NCBI GenBank assembly: GCA_027391075.1
Contig: DAHYHI010000115.1
Span: 1 to 64,000, forward strand
Origin: JAJZAM01 sp027391075
GTDB taxonomy: Bacteria; Actinomycetota; Acidimicrobiia; Acidimicrobiales; Palsa-688
Reading direction: 5' to 3'
DNA: 64,000 nt
Both the position numbers and the translations under genes were made by a program. The notes below the pieces were generated by a model. That model made no database searches, was not told the DNA's origin, and was given only the letters and a program-made list of their open reading frames with translations. Shown piece by piece: positions 1-7,442 of the stretch (position 1 is the stretch's first letter; each line of letters starts with the position of its first letter).

Positions 1-122
1 TCCGTCGAGCGCAACGCCAGGCTTCGCCGGACTGCCTCCTGGGTCACCGCCGACAGATTCAAGCCTGCCTTCTTGGCTTCTGCCGCAAGATCGTCCGGCA
101 GATACACGTTCAATCGAGTCAC
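1..122 (-). CDS. Partial ribbon-helix-helix antitoxin-like protein (C-terminus outside window)
   Basis: Reading leftward from a GTG at 122, about 40 codons stay open to the window edge. They begin VTRLNVYLPDDLAAEAKK and continue with LNLSAVTQEAVRRSLALR. A short basic beta strand followed by two helices is the pattern of ribbon-helix-helix DNA-binding antitoxins (VapB/CcdA-like). These normally repress their own operon and neutralise a toxin encoded just downstream, which would lie outside the window. The start is uncertain because another in-frame GTG lies at 140. The upstream bases are a GT/AT-rich stretch that could hold promoter and operator. It is close to another toxin-antitoxin pair, so this end of the window looks like a TA cluster. 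Confidence 0.55.
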   Translation of the reverse strand, partial: MTRLNVYLPDDLAAEAKKAGLNLSAVTQEAVRRSLALRST

Positions 123-170
123 ACCACACAATATACACACATGCTGCTGGGCGTCGCACAAGCCGACCGG

Positions 171-596
171 CTACTGAGGCAGGGCGACGGTGATGATCTT
201 GCAGGTGAACGGTGCGCCTGAACGCTCGATTCGAGCGTCAGCAGTCAGCAAGACAGTCCGATGTCGCTCAGCCGCAGCAACGTAGATGGCGTCCGCGTAC
301 CGCAGCGATGCTTGGGCAAGCGCCCAGGCTCGATGCACATCCGCCCACGGGGTCCCTTCGATCTGTATCTCGAAAGAAGCGGCGTCCGCAAGGGCCTCGG
401 CGACGTCGCCTTCTTGGAGTGGATGATCAGGGCGCTTTGCGGCGGCTTGAAGTCCTGACATCACCTCGAACGCGAAGTGCCCGGGTGCGACCAGCCGCTC
501 GGTCGCTGGTTGGGCGGCCAGCCTGTCACGAGCGGCCACTCCTCGCGGTCCGCTGTCAGCAACGGCGTCGATCACCAGCGAGGCATCGACGATCAC
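171..596 (-). CDS. vapC: PIN-domain toxin ribonuclease, VapC family
   Basis: The 141-residue protein has the length and layout of a single PIN domain. The acidic residues that bind metal in this family are visible: Asp4 in MIVDASLVID, Glu44 in FEVMSG, Asp102 in RYADAIYVA and Asp120 in LLTADARIE. VapC toxins are Mg-dependent RNases that cut tRNA or rRNA and are held inactive by their antitoxin. Its start overlaps the end of the antitoxin gene by 4 bases, the usual antitoxin-first arrangement. All four acidic positions are present, so it looks functional; the RNA target cannot be inferred. Confidence 0.88.
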   Translation of the reverse strand: MIVDASLVIDAVADSGPRGVAARDRLAAQPATERLVAPGHFAFEVMSGLQAAAKRPDHPLQEGDVAEALADAASFEIQIEGTPWADVHRAWALAQASLRYADAIYVAAAERHRTVLLTADARIERSGAPFTCKIITVALPQ

Positions 597-868
597 CGTG
601 CCGGCCGCTGGCTCACCCAGTTCCCGCGTTCGTCGTGCGCTGCAGCGATGGCGTCTAGCACGGCTTCGCGCGCCTCGTGGGATACCGCAGGCCGCCCGTC
701 AAGCCGTTGGGCCGCTCTCGCTAGGGCATCCTGGCGTCGCAGGTAGGCCGCCTGAGCATGCAGGGTCTCCCATAGGTACGCCTGCAACGTGGCGCCTCGT
801 TGGGCGGCCGCCTCTTTGATCTGCTCCAGATCCTCCTCTGAGACGTCTCGAATCAACACGTTCGACAT
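593..868 (-). CDS. FitA/VapB-type ribbon-helix-helix antitoxin
   Basis: This 91-residue protein begins MSNVLIRDVSEEDLEQIKE, the strand-helix start of FitA-type antitoxins, followed by a helix-turn-helix stretch (AAAQRGATLQAYLWE) and a charged C-terminal tail that would wrap the toxin. It precedes and overlaps the PIN toxin gene by 4 bases. The pair should be co-transcribed leftward from a promoter just right of 868, where an inverted repeat is a likely autoregulatory operator. Family membership is clear from the pattern and the partner. Confidence 0.82.
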   Translation of the reverse strand: MSNVLIRDVSEEDLEQIKEAAAQRGATLQAYLWETLHAQAAYLRRQDALARAAQRLDGRPAVSHEAREAVLDAIAAAHDERGNWVSQRPAR

Positions 869-875
869 GAGAGGA

Positions 876-895
876 CGCTATCGCGTTTGATAGCG
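876..895. promoter_or_regulatory. Inverted repeat at the TA operon start, probable autoregulatory operator
   Basis: CGCTATC (876-882) and GATAGCG (889-895) form a perfect 7-bp inverted repeat with a 6-base spacer, only 8 bases before the antitoxin ATG. RHH antitoxins bind short inverted repeats over their own promoter, so the position fits. Binding itself is inferred. Confidence 0.5.
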
Positions 896-1456
896 ATATT
901 GCAAGCATACCATGTACCCGTACGGGTACTTGGTCGGGACGCCCCGGCGAACTGGAAGACTGGCTGGCGTGTTTCAGGGGTGGCGGCGATTGGGGTGATT
1001 AACACCGCCCTCTCGGCGTTCGGGTGCCTGACCGTGGCGGCGATCGCGTTCGGTTTGGGGCGGGGGCTGCTGCACCGAGCCGGGCCGGCGGGTGGGGACC
1101 CGGGGTTAGCGGCCGAGCTGGGCCGGTTGGCCGGCCGGCGGGCTCGGCGGGTCTCCGCGATGGTGGTCGATTTGGAAGCGGCTCCCGCTACCCGGTCGGC
1201 GTTCATCGACGCCGGCCAGGACACCCGGTTCGAGATCGGGTCGGTTACCAAGGGCCTGGCCGGGATGCTGCTTGCCGAGGCGATCAGCCGGGGTGAAGCC
1301 GGTCTTGACACGACCGTAGCGGCGCTGCTGCCCGAAACTAAGAGCAGCCCGGTGGGGTCGGTGACGCTGCGGGAGCTTGCCACCCACACCTCCGGGCTGT
1401 CGCGGCTGCCCCGCTCACCGGCAACGGCGGTCCGGATGATCGTCGGCGGCTATTTC
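887..1456 (+). pseudogene. 5' fragment of a membrane-anchored serine beta-lactamase-like hydrolase, cut by IS
   Basis: The frame encodes a hydrophobic segment (GVINTALSAFGCLTVAAIAF) and then a beta-lactamase/penicillin-binding-protein fold. The SxxK motif appears as SVTK within FEIGSVTKGLAGMLLAEA, and the conserved TLRELATHTSGL follows. The fold breaks off at about 1456, where the left end of the IS begins; the remaining frame to 1618 is transposon sequence. The Tyr and third-box motifs of this family are missing, so no active enzyme can be made. The true start is unclear: ATG at 887 or a GTG further in. The 3' half is not found beyond the IS, so more than a simple insertion happened. Confidence 0.75.
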
Positions 1457-1520
1457 GGTTCCCCAGTTTTGTGGACACCTGACAAGCTGACCTGCGGGGT
1501 CAGCTGGGGGGATCTTCGCA

Positions 1521-1841
1521 ATGGGAATCACGAGACGGAAGTACACGCTGGAGTTCAAGACTGTGGCTGCGCATCGCGTGATCGATACGGGCCGGTCGAT
1601 CGCGGTGGTGGCGGCTGAGTTGTCGGTGGTGGACACCTCACTCGGTCGCTGGGTGCGCGATGAGCGCCGCCGGCTCGATAGTGTTGCCGCTAGCTCGGAT
1701 GGGCCGTTGACTGGCGCTGAGCGCACGGAGTTGTTGAGGTTGCGCCGCCAGGTGTCTGAGCAGGACAAGGACCTGGCTTTCCTGGGAAAAGCAGCCGCGT
1801 ACTTCGCTTCAAATCCACCAAAGCAGAGAGATTTGCGTTGA
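1521..1841 (+). CDS. IS3-family transposase OrfA (HTH subunit)
   Basis: The 106-residue protein begins with RRKYTLEFKTVAAHRVIDTG and a helix-turn-helix (IAVVAAELSVVDTSLGRWV), then a leucine-rich coiled segment (ELLRLRRQVSEQDKDLAFLGK). This is the usual OrfA of IS3 elements, which binds the terminal repeats and multimerises. Its TGA stop at 1839-1841 overlaps the ATG of orfB. The orfB frame stays open upstream of that ATG (reading KAERFAL into MAAEC), as expected if a -1 ribosomal frameshift makes the OrfAB fusion transposase. Confidence 0.85.
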   Translation: MGITRRKYTLEFKTVAAHRVIDTGRSIAVVAAELSVVDTSLGRWVRDERRRLDSVAASSDGPLTGAERTELLRLRRQVSEQDKDLAFLGKAAAYFASNPPKQRDLR

Positions 1842-2710
1842 TGGCCGCGGAGTGCGCGAACTTCGAGATCACCCGGATCGCCCGCCTGTTAGAGGTGTCC
1901 ACCGCCGGCTACTACCGCTGGCGGGGCGCCCGAGACCGTCCGGATCTGCCGAGCCAGGTCCGCCGGGCCGATCTTGACGCCAAGATCATCTCGTTGCATC
2001 GGGCATCGAGGGGAACGTATGGGTCGCCTCGGATCGCCACCGACCTTCACGAGGCCGGCGAGCAGGTGAGCCGAAACACCGTGGCCGCCCGCATGGCCGA
2101 CCTGGGCGTGGTTGGGATCAGCCCCAGGTTGTTCAAGGTCACCACCCAACCCGATCCGTCCGCCACCTACCCACCTGACCTGGTCAACCGAGATTTCCAT
2201 CCTGAAGGGATCAATCGATTTTGCAGCTCGGATATCAGCTATCTGACCGTCGGGGAGGGCGAGGCCTACATATGCGCCATCCGCGATGAAGGGTCCTCCA
2301 GGGTGCTGGGCTGGTCTACCGCTAATCACATGCGAACTGAGCTAGTCCTCGACGCCTTGGACCAGGCGGTCACGACCCGCTTCGGGCAGGTCCGAGGGAC
2401 TGTGTTCCACACCGATCGAGGGAGTCAATTCAGTGACCGAAAGGTCGTCAAATTCTGCGATGACGTCGATCTCGTCCGCTCCATGGGAGCCACCGGCAGC
2501 TGCTACGACCATGCAAGCGCTGAAAGCTTCCGGTCCATCTTCAAACACGAATACTTCTACCGATACGCCTTCGCCACCCTCGACGAGCTCCGAGCCGGCG
2601 CCGCCACCCACATCAACTTCTACAACCATCAACGCCGGTGCGCAAAAGCCGGAAACGTCAGCCCCATCCGCTACGAGCTAGCCTTGGCCTGCAACCAACA
2701 AACTGCATAA
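1841..2710 (+). CDS. IS3-family transposase OrfB (DDE integrase core)
   Basis: The protein holds the HTH-like N-terminal part (LLEVSTAGYYRWR) and an rve-type integrase core. The catalytic triad is intact: Asp131 in SSDISYL, Asp192 in FHTDRGSQFS and Glu228 in SAESFRSIFKHEY, with the conserved Lys seven residues after the Glu. It catalyses strand transfer of the element when fused to OrfA by frameshifting. The ATG at 1841 overlaps the orfA stop. No internal stop or frameshift is visible, so the copy could be active. The C-terminus (FYNHQRRCAKAGNVSPIRYE) is typical. Confidence 0.88.
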   Translation: MAAECANFEITRIARLLEVSTAGYYRWRGARDRPDLPSQVRRADLDAKIISLHRASRGTYGSPRIATDLHEAGEQVSRNTVAARMADLGVVGISPRLFKVTTQPDPSATYPPDLVNRDFHPEGINRFCSSDISYLTVGEGEAYICAIRDEGSSRVLGWSTANHMRTELVLDALDQAVTTRFGQVRGTVFHTDRGSQFSDRKVVKFCDDVDLVRSMGATGSCYDHASAESFRSIFKHEYFYRYAFATLDELRAGAATHINFYNHQRRCAKAGNVSPIRYELALACNQQTA

Positions 2711-2737
2711 CCGTGTGTCCACTTTCTCTGGGCAACC

Positions 2738-3150
2738 TCAGTGTTGGCGGGGAGTGCGCGTGTTTGAGGCGGGCCCTGGCAGCGTCAAGTCCACGGTCGG
2801 CCCGGTCCCGTACCATCGCCACGACGAGCCGCCGGCGGGCTTCGCCCTCATCGGCCGCAACCACATGCAAAATGTTCCCGTAACGACCCCTGCCAGCCCC
2901 CACATACAGCCCGGCGGCGGTCGTCGCGTCGCTCACCCAGGTAACCCAAGCGTCCACGGTCACCCCCTGGCTAGCGCAGTCAGTTGCGTAACCCAACTGG
3001 CGGGGATCCCCGACCAGCCGCACCGCCGCGCCCGTCTCAACAACCACATCAACCAAAGCGTTCGCCTGCTCCACACTTATCAAGCCGGCCTCGTCGACCA
3101 CCACCCCCAACACCAACCCCCAACACCACCCTCCTCGCTCAGTTCCTCGC
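2738..3150 (-). pseudogene. Remnant of a MobF-type relaxase/helicase (TraA/TrwC C-terminal part)
   Basis: On the minus strand the frame reads VLGVVVDEAGLISVEQANAL and AVRLVGDPRQL, which are helicase motifs II and III of RecD/TraA-like helicases. It then passes directly into GYATDCASQGVTVDAWV (motif V-like), GLYVGAGRGRYGNILHVVA and MVRDRADRGLDAARA, the far C-terminal helicase signature of conjugative relaxases. In an intact protein a few hundred residues lie between motif III and motif V; here they adjoin in frame, so an internal deletion occurred. The relaxase domain is missing. This is plasmid or integrative-element debris, further bounded by the IS. Confidence 0.7.
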
Positions 3151-3345
3151 AGGACGGCCTCTCCGATGATACGCTTCCTGGCACGCCGTCGAGTGATGCA
3201 ACATTTGCGTGATCTCGCGAGTCGCCAGGCCACGGATTGTTCGGAGCCTCCGGAGCACATGAACGGTTATTGCGGATCGCTTTATACGCAACTGCCTGTG
3301 GCACGGCTATCCTCCTCGTGTGATGTCAAGATTCGTGCCTAAGAG

Positions 3346-3546
3346 GTGGCGATCAAGACGACCCTTGCTCTAGATGACGACCTCGTCGCCGAGGCGCAGC
3401 GTCCCACCGGGATCTCGGAGTAGAGCGCCCTGGTACGCCAAGCGCTGCGGGCGTTGATCGAGCAGGAAAGTGCCCGATCGCCTAGCCCGCCTCGGCGGCA
3501 GCGAGCGTGCGCTGACGGCGCCGCCTCGCCGCCGCCCCTAGCCCCG
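3346..3546 (+). pseudogene. Decayed VapB-type antitoxin with in-frame stop
   Basis: From the GTG at 3346 the frame reads VAIKTTLALDDDLVAEAQRP then TGISE, hits TAG at 3421-3423, and continues SALVRQALRALIEQESARS. The whole reads as a standard RHH antitoxin split by one nonsense codon. Without the stop the frame would run on into the toxin frame at 3547. The stop separates the DNA-binding part from the dimer and toxin contacts, so the gene should be inactive unless translation restarts. Confidence 0.68.
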
Positions 3547-3678
3547 GTGATCCTGGTCGACACCCCCGTATGGGTTGACCATCTCCGGACTGGCGAGCCG
3601 GCCTTGGCATACCTACTCGACCACGGCGTGTCGTCACGCCAAATAGGCAACCGTGCGGGTTCGCAGTCCCTACCTTAG
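3547..3678 (+). pseudogene. Truncated VapC PIN-domain toxin
   Basis: After a GTG at 3547 the product begins VILVDTPVWVDHLRTGEP and ALAYLLDHG, the N-terminal strand and first catalytic Asp of a PIN domain. Similarity ends at about 3627. The remaining three acidic positions are absent, and the frame closes at 3678, next to the unrelated M28-like gene. It is in the same reading frame as the broken antitoxin before it. Together they are the fossil of a second TA pair at the junction with the catabolic island. Confidence 0.65.
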
Positions 3679-4803
3679 CGTCAACGCAAGGGCCCCGATT
3701 CCGTTGGCTATGCCAGTAAGAGTCTGCATGTCAACGTTCGCCGGGTAGCGGTCTGAGCGCTGATGGAAGCGCTGATTAGTCGAGACTACAGAAACAAAGT
3801 CGTAACCTAAGTCTGCGAGGACGGATGCCTCGCCCAGCGGCGTCGTCAAGCGTATCGGAAGGGACGAGGCTAGCGCGCGCTTAGAACTCAGTTCGGCGAC
3901 AGCTGCGTCTTCAAGCTCCGGGCTGCTCGCCGAGAGTCCAAGGCGCCCACCCACAGCGCCCAGGTTGGCACCTAGGTGAAACCATAGAGCGTCGCCTAGG
4001 TCGGGGCAATGTCCTAGGAACTTTCGAATGCCGGCGTAGTTGAGCTCATGTCCACCGGTAGCGACAAAGACGGTCCTTCCACGGAGCTTTCCTGATGAGA
4101 TACGGGACAAGGTCGAAAGCCAGCACGCTAGGCCTCCGCCTCGTTCGGCTGCGCAGTGCCACCAACCGGTTCTGGGGGTAAGAACTACGAGGGGTCTATT
4201 CGAATACCGGCTGGTGATGTCAACAATAACATTAAACGACCGACCTGGAACTCGACTCCCGAGGATACTCACTTGCGCTAACGCCTTTGCTTGAGCCGCA
4301 GCTTGAACCTTCTCGCCAAAGCGTCCTGCAATCTGTAGAATTGGAACACCAAACGGAGTGTCCGATGTAGCGTTACGTAACGCAACCTCGCTTGTCGTGC
4401 CCTCCCCGAGGGCGACGATAGCATCGTGGTGGTCAGCACGTCTAGCCAACTCAAAGTCATCATCCGATCCGGCCCGTACGGCATCCACAATCACCCCCAG
4501 CGCTGCTGATGAGCCAACTTGCCCGAGCTTCCCTATAAGCACAGGTCGATGCGGAATTGGAGAGTCATATAGGGGCACCCCGGGAATGACCTGATTCCCA
4601 AAGGTAAGGCTGCCCCTTGCGTTCTTGAGACGCGTCATATCATACGGTTCGACTCGGACCTCGTGGGCGAACTGCTCTGCCATGTCCTTCAACCAGCGCG
4701 CATTGGTCAGGTCGACTGCAGATCCACTTCGGTGCCATCCCTGACGGTCGTAGGCTTCGACGATTCCGGCGAGCGTCTCACAACCCATCACCTTCGGCCT
4801 CAC
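3670..4803 (-). CDS. M28-like aminopeptidase-fold protein, last gene of the sulfatase/ABC operon
   Basis: The 377-residue protein has a PA-domain-like insert in the first half (PGVPLYDSPIPHRPVLIGKLG) and an M28-like core: LVVLTPRTGWWHC then AAERGGGLACWL in the position of the usual metal site, VFVATGGHEL after it, and near the end RFHQRSDRYPANVDMQTL, matching the closing His loop of M28 peptidases. The usual HxD and GasDNasG motifs are not recognisable, so zinc binding may be altered. It overlaps the upstream binding-protein gene by 4 bases (ATGA), so it is co-translated with the importer. A role in trimming the imported compound is inferred. No signal peptide is seen. Confidence 0.55.
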   Translation of the reverse strand: MRPKVMGCETLAGIVEAYDRQGWHRSGSAVDLTNARWLKDMAEQFAHEVRVEPYDMTRLKNARGSLTFGNQVIPGVPLYDSPIPHRPVLIGKLGQVGSSAALGVIVDAVRAGSDDDFELARRADHHDAIVALGEGTTSEVALRNATSDTPFGVPILQIAGRFGEKVQAAAQAKALAQVSILGSRVPGRSFNVIVDITSRYSNRPLVVLTPRTGWWHCAAERGGGLACWLSTLSRISSGKLRGRTVFVATGGHELNYAGIRKFLGHCPDLGDALWFHLGANLGAVGGRLGLSASSPELEDAAVAELSSKRALASSLPIRLTTPLGEASVLADLGYDFVSVVSTNQRFHQRSDRYPANVDMQTLTGIANGIGALALTLR

Positions 4804-6389
4804 GGGACTCGCAGAGCATCCAGCAACGGAGCCCCGTTTTGCACGACGACTCCAGTAACCTTGTGGCTTGACGCTACGACGGTGTCTACGATGGCCGCCA
4901 CTACGACTAGTCCATTTCGCACCTCATAGTCTGTCATCTCCTGCGCGATGACATCCGCCTTGGAGGTGTTGGTAGTTAAGGCGAGCTGAGCGGCGAGACT
5001 GTCGAGACCGGGCTCGACAACGTGAAAGGGGTTGAATCCTGCTTTAGGGGAAAACAGTGCTAGGTACCGACCGTATACGTCGTATGTCGGAAAGTTGGCT
5101 CCGGCAACAACAGGGTACTTAGTGGTTCTGGCGAGTGGGGCTAGCTCGGTCTCGGGTACTGCGGTGATAGTCATGGTGATTCCAATTGCAGCAAGATCGG
5201 CTTGCAGCACCTCTGCCCCCGCTAGTGACCCTGACGAGGAGAAGGCAGCGTCGAATGTGATACGCTTAAAGCCTGATCGGGCGATCAGGGATTTCGCCTT
5301 TTCGATGTTATAAGCGTATTGTGACTCCAGCGCTGAGTCGAATCCTGGCTGGCCGGTGGCGATCGGCTGGTCTGTTGCTTGGCCGTAGCCGTAGAGAACT
5401 GCTTTGACGAATGTTTGTCGGTTGATCGCCAGGGCCATAGCTTGCCTGACTAACGGGTTAGCGAAGGCCGGGACGGTTTTTCCTGCGCGGTCCAATATCA
5501 CTAGGCCAAACCACTGCGTTGGGCCGGCAGTCACTTGTAGTCCATCGCCTTTCGCCTGGGCGGCATCCGAGGCGTCGACGACGGCTAGGTCGACCTGCCC
5601 GGTTTGAACGGCGTGCAGCCGTGCCGTCGGATCAGGAATAACTGATATAAGTAGATTTTGGGGAAGCGAAGGCGACGAGTTCCACCACTTTGGATTTGCT
5701 ACGAAGCCGTAATGGTCGCCTGGCACAGACTTGGATGGCTGGTAAATGTATTCTCCGGTGCCGTCGGGGATGCTCTTGAGGCTTCCGTTGGTGAAGGCTT
5801 TTGGACTGGCCATCGCTGCAGGGCCGCTTGCCAGGGTGTAGAGAAGGTCGGGATCTGGGGTCTTGAGAGTAATCTGAAGTGTGTAGGCCGCAGTAGCGGC
5901 AACGGTATCGATGGGACTCAGCGACGCTGAGCGGATTCCTGCAGCTTTGATAGATCTATTGAGGGAGGCTGCGGCTGTTTGGGCTGTGAATGCTGAACCA
6001 TCTTGGTATGTGACTCCCCTCCGAAGCTGGAAGGTGATCTGGGTCGGCGAGTTGTAGACCCAAGACGTTGCCAGGTCGGGTTGAGGCGTAGCGGACTCGC
6101 CAAATTGAACCAAGTAGTCGTAGACGATACCGAGATACGCCGCCTGGTCGGCTCCGGCGCTTGTTAGGCTAGCAGGATCAAAGCTGGTCACAGAGGCACT
6201 AGCTGCGTAAGTTACAACGGTGTTGGAGTTGGTTTTGGCTGGCAATGCTCTTTGTGTCGAAGACTTCCCACACGCAGATAGTGCGGTTGCGATGAGTATG
6301 GAGATGAGGGCCGTTCGGAGAACCGCTTTCGTAAAATCGGCGCGCCTTGAAGGAAGAACTCGTCTTATCAAAGCGTTTAGAATTCGCAA
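4800..6389 (-). CDS. ABC importer substrate-binding lipoprotein, family 5 (peptide/nickel type)
   Basis: The 529-residue protein has an N-terminal hydrophobic helix ending in a lipobox (ATALSAC, Cys40), so it is exported and lipid-anchored outside the membrane. The mature part is a cluster-C/SBP_bac_5 protein: YAASASVTSFDPASL, YLGIVYDYLVQFGESATPQPDLATSW split across two conserved blocks, FQLRRGVTYQDGSAFTAQTA, and VRQAMALAINRQTFV. These proteins bind oligopeptides or other bulky polar ligands and deliver them to DppBC-type permeases, encoded upstream in the same operon. A gap of 108 bases separates it from the serine hydrolase gene, and a LacI-type site lies in that gap. Confidence 0.88.
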   Translation of the reverse strand: MRILNALIRRVLPSRRADFTKAVLRTALISILIATALSACGKSSTQRALPAKTNSNTVVTYAASASVTSFDPASLTSAGADQAAYLGIVYDYLVQFGESATPQPDLATSWVYNSPTQITFQLRRGVTYQDGSAFTAQTAAASLNRSIKAAGIRSASLSPIDTVAATAAYTLQITLKTPDPDLLYTLASGPAAMASPKAFTNGSLKSIPDGTGEYIYQPSKSVPGDHYGFVANPKWWNSSPSLPQNLLISVIPDPTARLHAVQTGQVDLAVVDASDAAQAKGDGLQVTAGPTQWFGLVILDRAGKTVPAFANPLVRQAMALAINRQTFVKAVLYGYGQATDQPIATGQPGFDSALESQYAYNIEKAKSLIARSGFKRITFDAAFSSSGSLAGAEVLQADLAAIGITMTITAVPETELAPLARTTKYPVVAGANFPTYDVYGRYLALFSPKAGFNPFHVVEPGLDSLAAQLALTTNTSKADVIAQEMTDYEVRNGLVVVAAIVDTVVASSHKVTGVVVQNGAPLLDALRVP

Positions 6390-6424
6390 CTCGGCTTCCC
6401 CTCTTCTTTCAGAGCGCTAATCTG

Positions 6425-6436
6425 CAAACGATTACT
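6425..6436. promoter_or_regulatory. Possible LacI-family operator before the binding-protein gene
   Basis: GCAAACGATTAC (6425-6436), read on the minus strand, contains AATCGTTT, a fit to the central AAnCGnTT core typical of LacI-family sites. The 9-mer AACGATTAC (6427-6435) recurs at 14171-14179 upstream of the operon. It lies about 40 bases before the binding-protein start. Confidence 0.35.
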
Positions 6437-6497
6437 CATGTTAAGGGGGAGGGGTCGCTGTTGTCAAGCGGCGAGGTGGACGTGAAGTCCTGTGGGC

Positions 6498-7442
6498 CTA
6501 AGTGCGACAGCCAGTATTGGAGAGTCGACACCACAGTTCGTTGTCGAAGGCGGGGTCGAAATGCCTCACAGGCTGGTGGGGGGTTGTGATGACAACAACG
6601 ACTTTAGCCTCGCGCGATACGTAGAGTTTTTGGCCTGATGCCCCGTAGGCTGCGACAAGATCTGGCGGCCCGACCGAGACGATCGACTGGTCAGAGTGAC
6701 TTTGAGGGTCGTGAGTTGTAGCAGGTGGTTGCTCAGGTAGCACTGCCGAGCGGTTACGCGGCAACCACCACAGCAGTCCGTAAGCTGGATTATGAGCGCT
6801 AGAGGGCCGTAGCGCCTCTTCTAAGAATCTGCTTGCGCCGGGATATATCTCCCTCTTGTCTCGACAGAGTCCGTCCGCCACTAGGAGACCGATGCGGGCC
6901 AGGTCTCGAGCCGTCGAGTGCATGGCAATCAGGGGGCGGCCGTGTGGATCCATAGAGTTGCGGCGAGGCTTCCAAGTGACGGAGGTAGTTCCGGCGAAAG
7001 AGCCAATCACTCGGTAGTAGAGCGATCCGATATTCTCGTTGGAGGCTTCTTCCACCAGCCTGCGGAGCTGGTGGTAAGCTGTTGTGTTGTACTGCCACGC
7101 CGCACCAGGCTCGTGAAATGCGGTGAGTTCCCTGTCAAGTCCGCTGGTCATCGACATGAGATGCCTGACTGTTATCCGGGACTCGAGTTCCAGGGGGGCT
7201 TTGCTCCACCTCCTCCCGAGCCAGGTGGAGGCTGGAGAGTCAAGCGCTATCGTACCCGCTTCGATCAAAGAGCCTGCCAGGATGCCTACGATCGACTTTT
7301 GTATGGAAGCCACATCTGTCGCAGCGTCGGCATCGCCTATGCCCCAATATCTCTCGGTGACCAATTGGCCACGATAGAGGATCACGAGGGCAGAGGTGTC
7401 GTTAGCCTCGCAGAGCCGCTCTGTTCCCGCCGTCGCTATCAC
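6498..7442 (-). CDS. Serine hydrolase of the beta-lactamase/class C fold
   Basis: The 314-residue protein carries the SxxK nucleophile motif as SIQK (Ser46, Lys49), the conserved TVRHLMSMTSGLDRE, a Tyr candidate at 118 in AAWQYNTTAYHQL, and AYGASGQKLYV near the end in the place of the third box. Members cleave amides or esters (esterases, D-aminopeptidases, beta-lactam-like amidases). No signal peptide is visible, so it probably acts on the imported compound in the cytoplasm. Its start abuts the stop of the ATPase gene (7443), so it is in the operon. Some 95 C-terminal residues are rich in His and Pro. Confidence 0.8.
   Translation of the reverse strand: MIATAGTERLCEANDTSALVILYRGQLVTERYWGIGDADAATDVASIQKSIVGILAGSLIEAGTIALDSPASTWLGRRWSKAPLELESRITVRHLMSMTSGLDRELTAFHEPGAAWQYNTTAYHQLRRLVEEASNENIGSLYYRVIGSFAGTTSVTWKPRRNSMDPHGRPLIAMHSTARDLARIGLLVADGLCRDKREIYPGASRFLEEALRPSSAHNPAYGLLWWLPRNRSAVLPEQPPATTHDPQSHSDQSIVSVGPPDLVAAYGASGQKLYVSREAKVVVVITTPHQPVRHFDPAFDNELWCRLSNTGCRT

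Larger units (their letters stand above)
1457..2737 (+). mobile_element. IS3-family insertion sequence, apparently complete
   Basis: Two overlapping transposase frames lie between imperfect terminal inverted repeats. The left end is GGTTCCCCAG followed by TTTT and GTGGACAC (1457-1478). The right end, read on the minus strand from 2737 to 2715, is GGTTGCCCAG, AGAAA, GTGGACAC. Length of about 1.28 kb, the orfA/orfB layout and the DDE residues match the IS3 family. The flanking bases (TTC left, TCA right) are not a clean target duplication. The left flank is a beta-lactamase fragment and the right flank an opposite-strand relaxase fragment, which suggests an IS-associated deletion or recombination between copies. 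Confidence 0.85.

Noticed and set aside
120..140. GT/AT-rich repeat near the partial antitoxin start taken for a short repeat array
   Set aside because: Only a short run with no regular repeat-spacer pattern; better explained as promoter or operator DNA.
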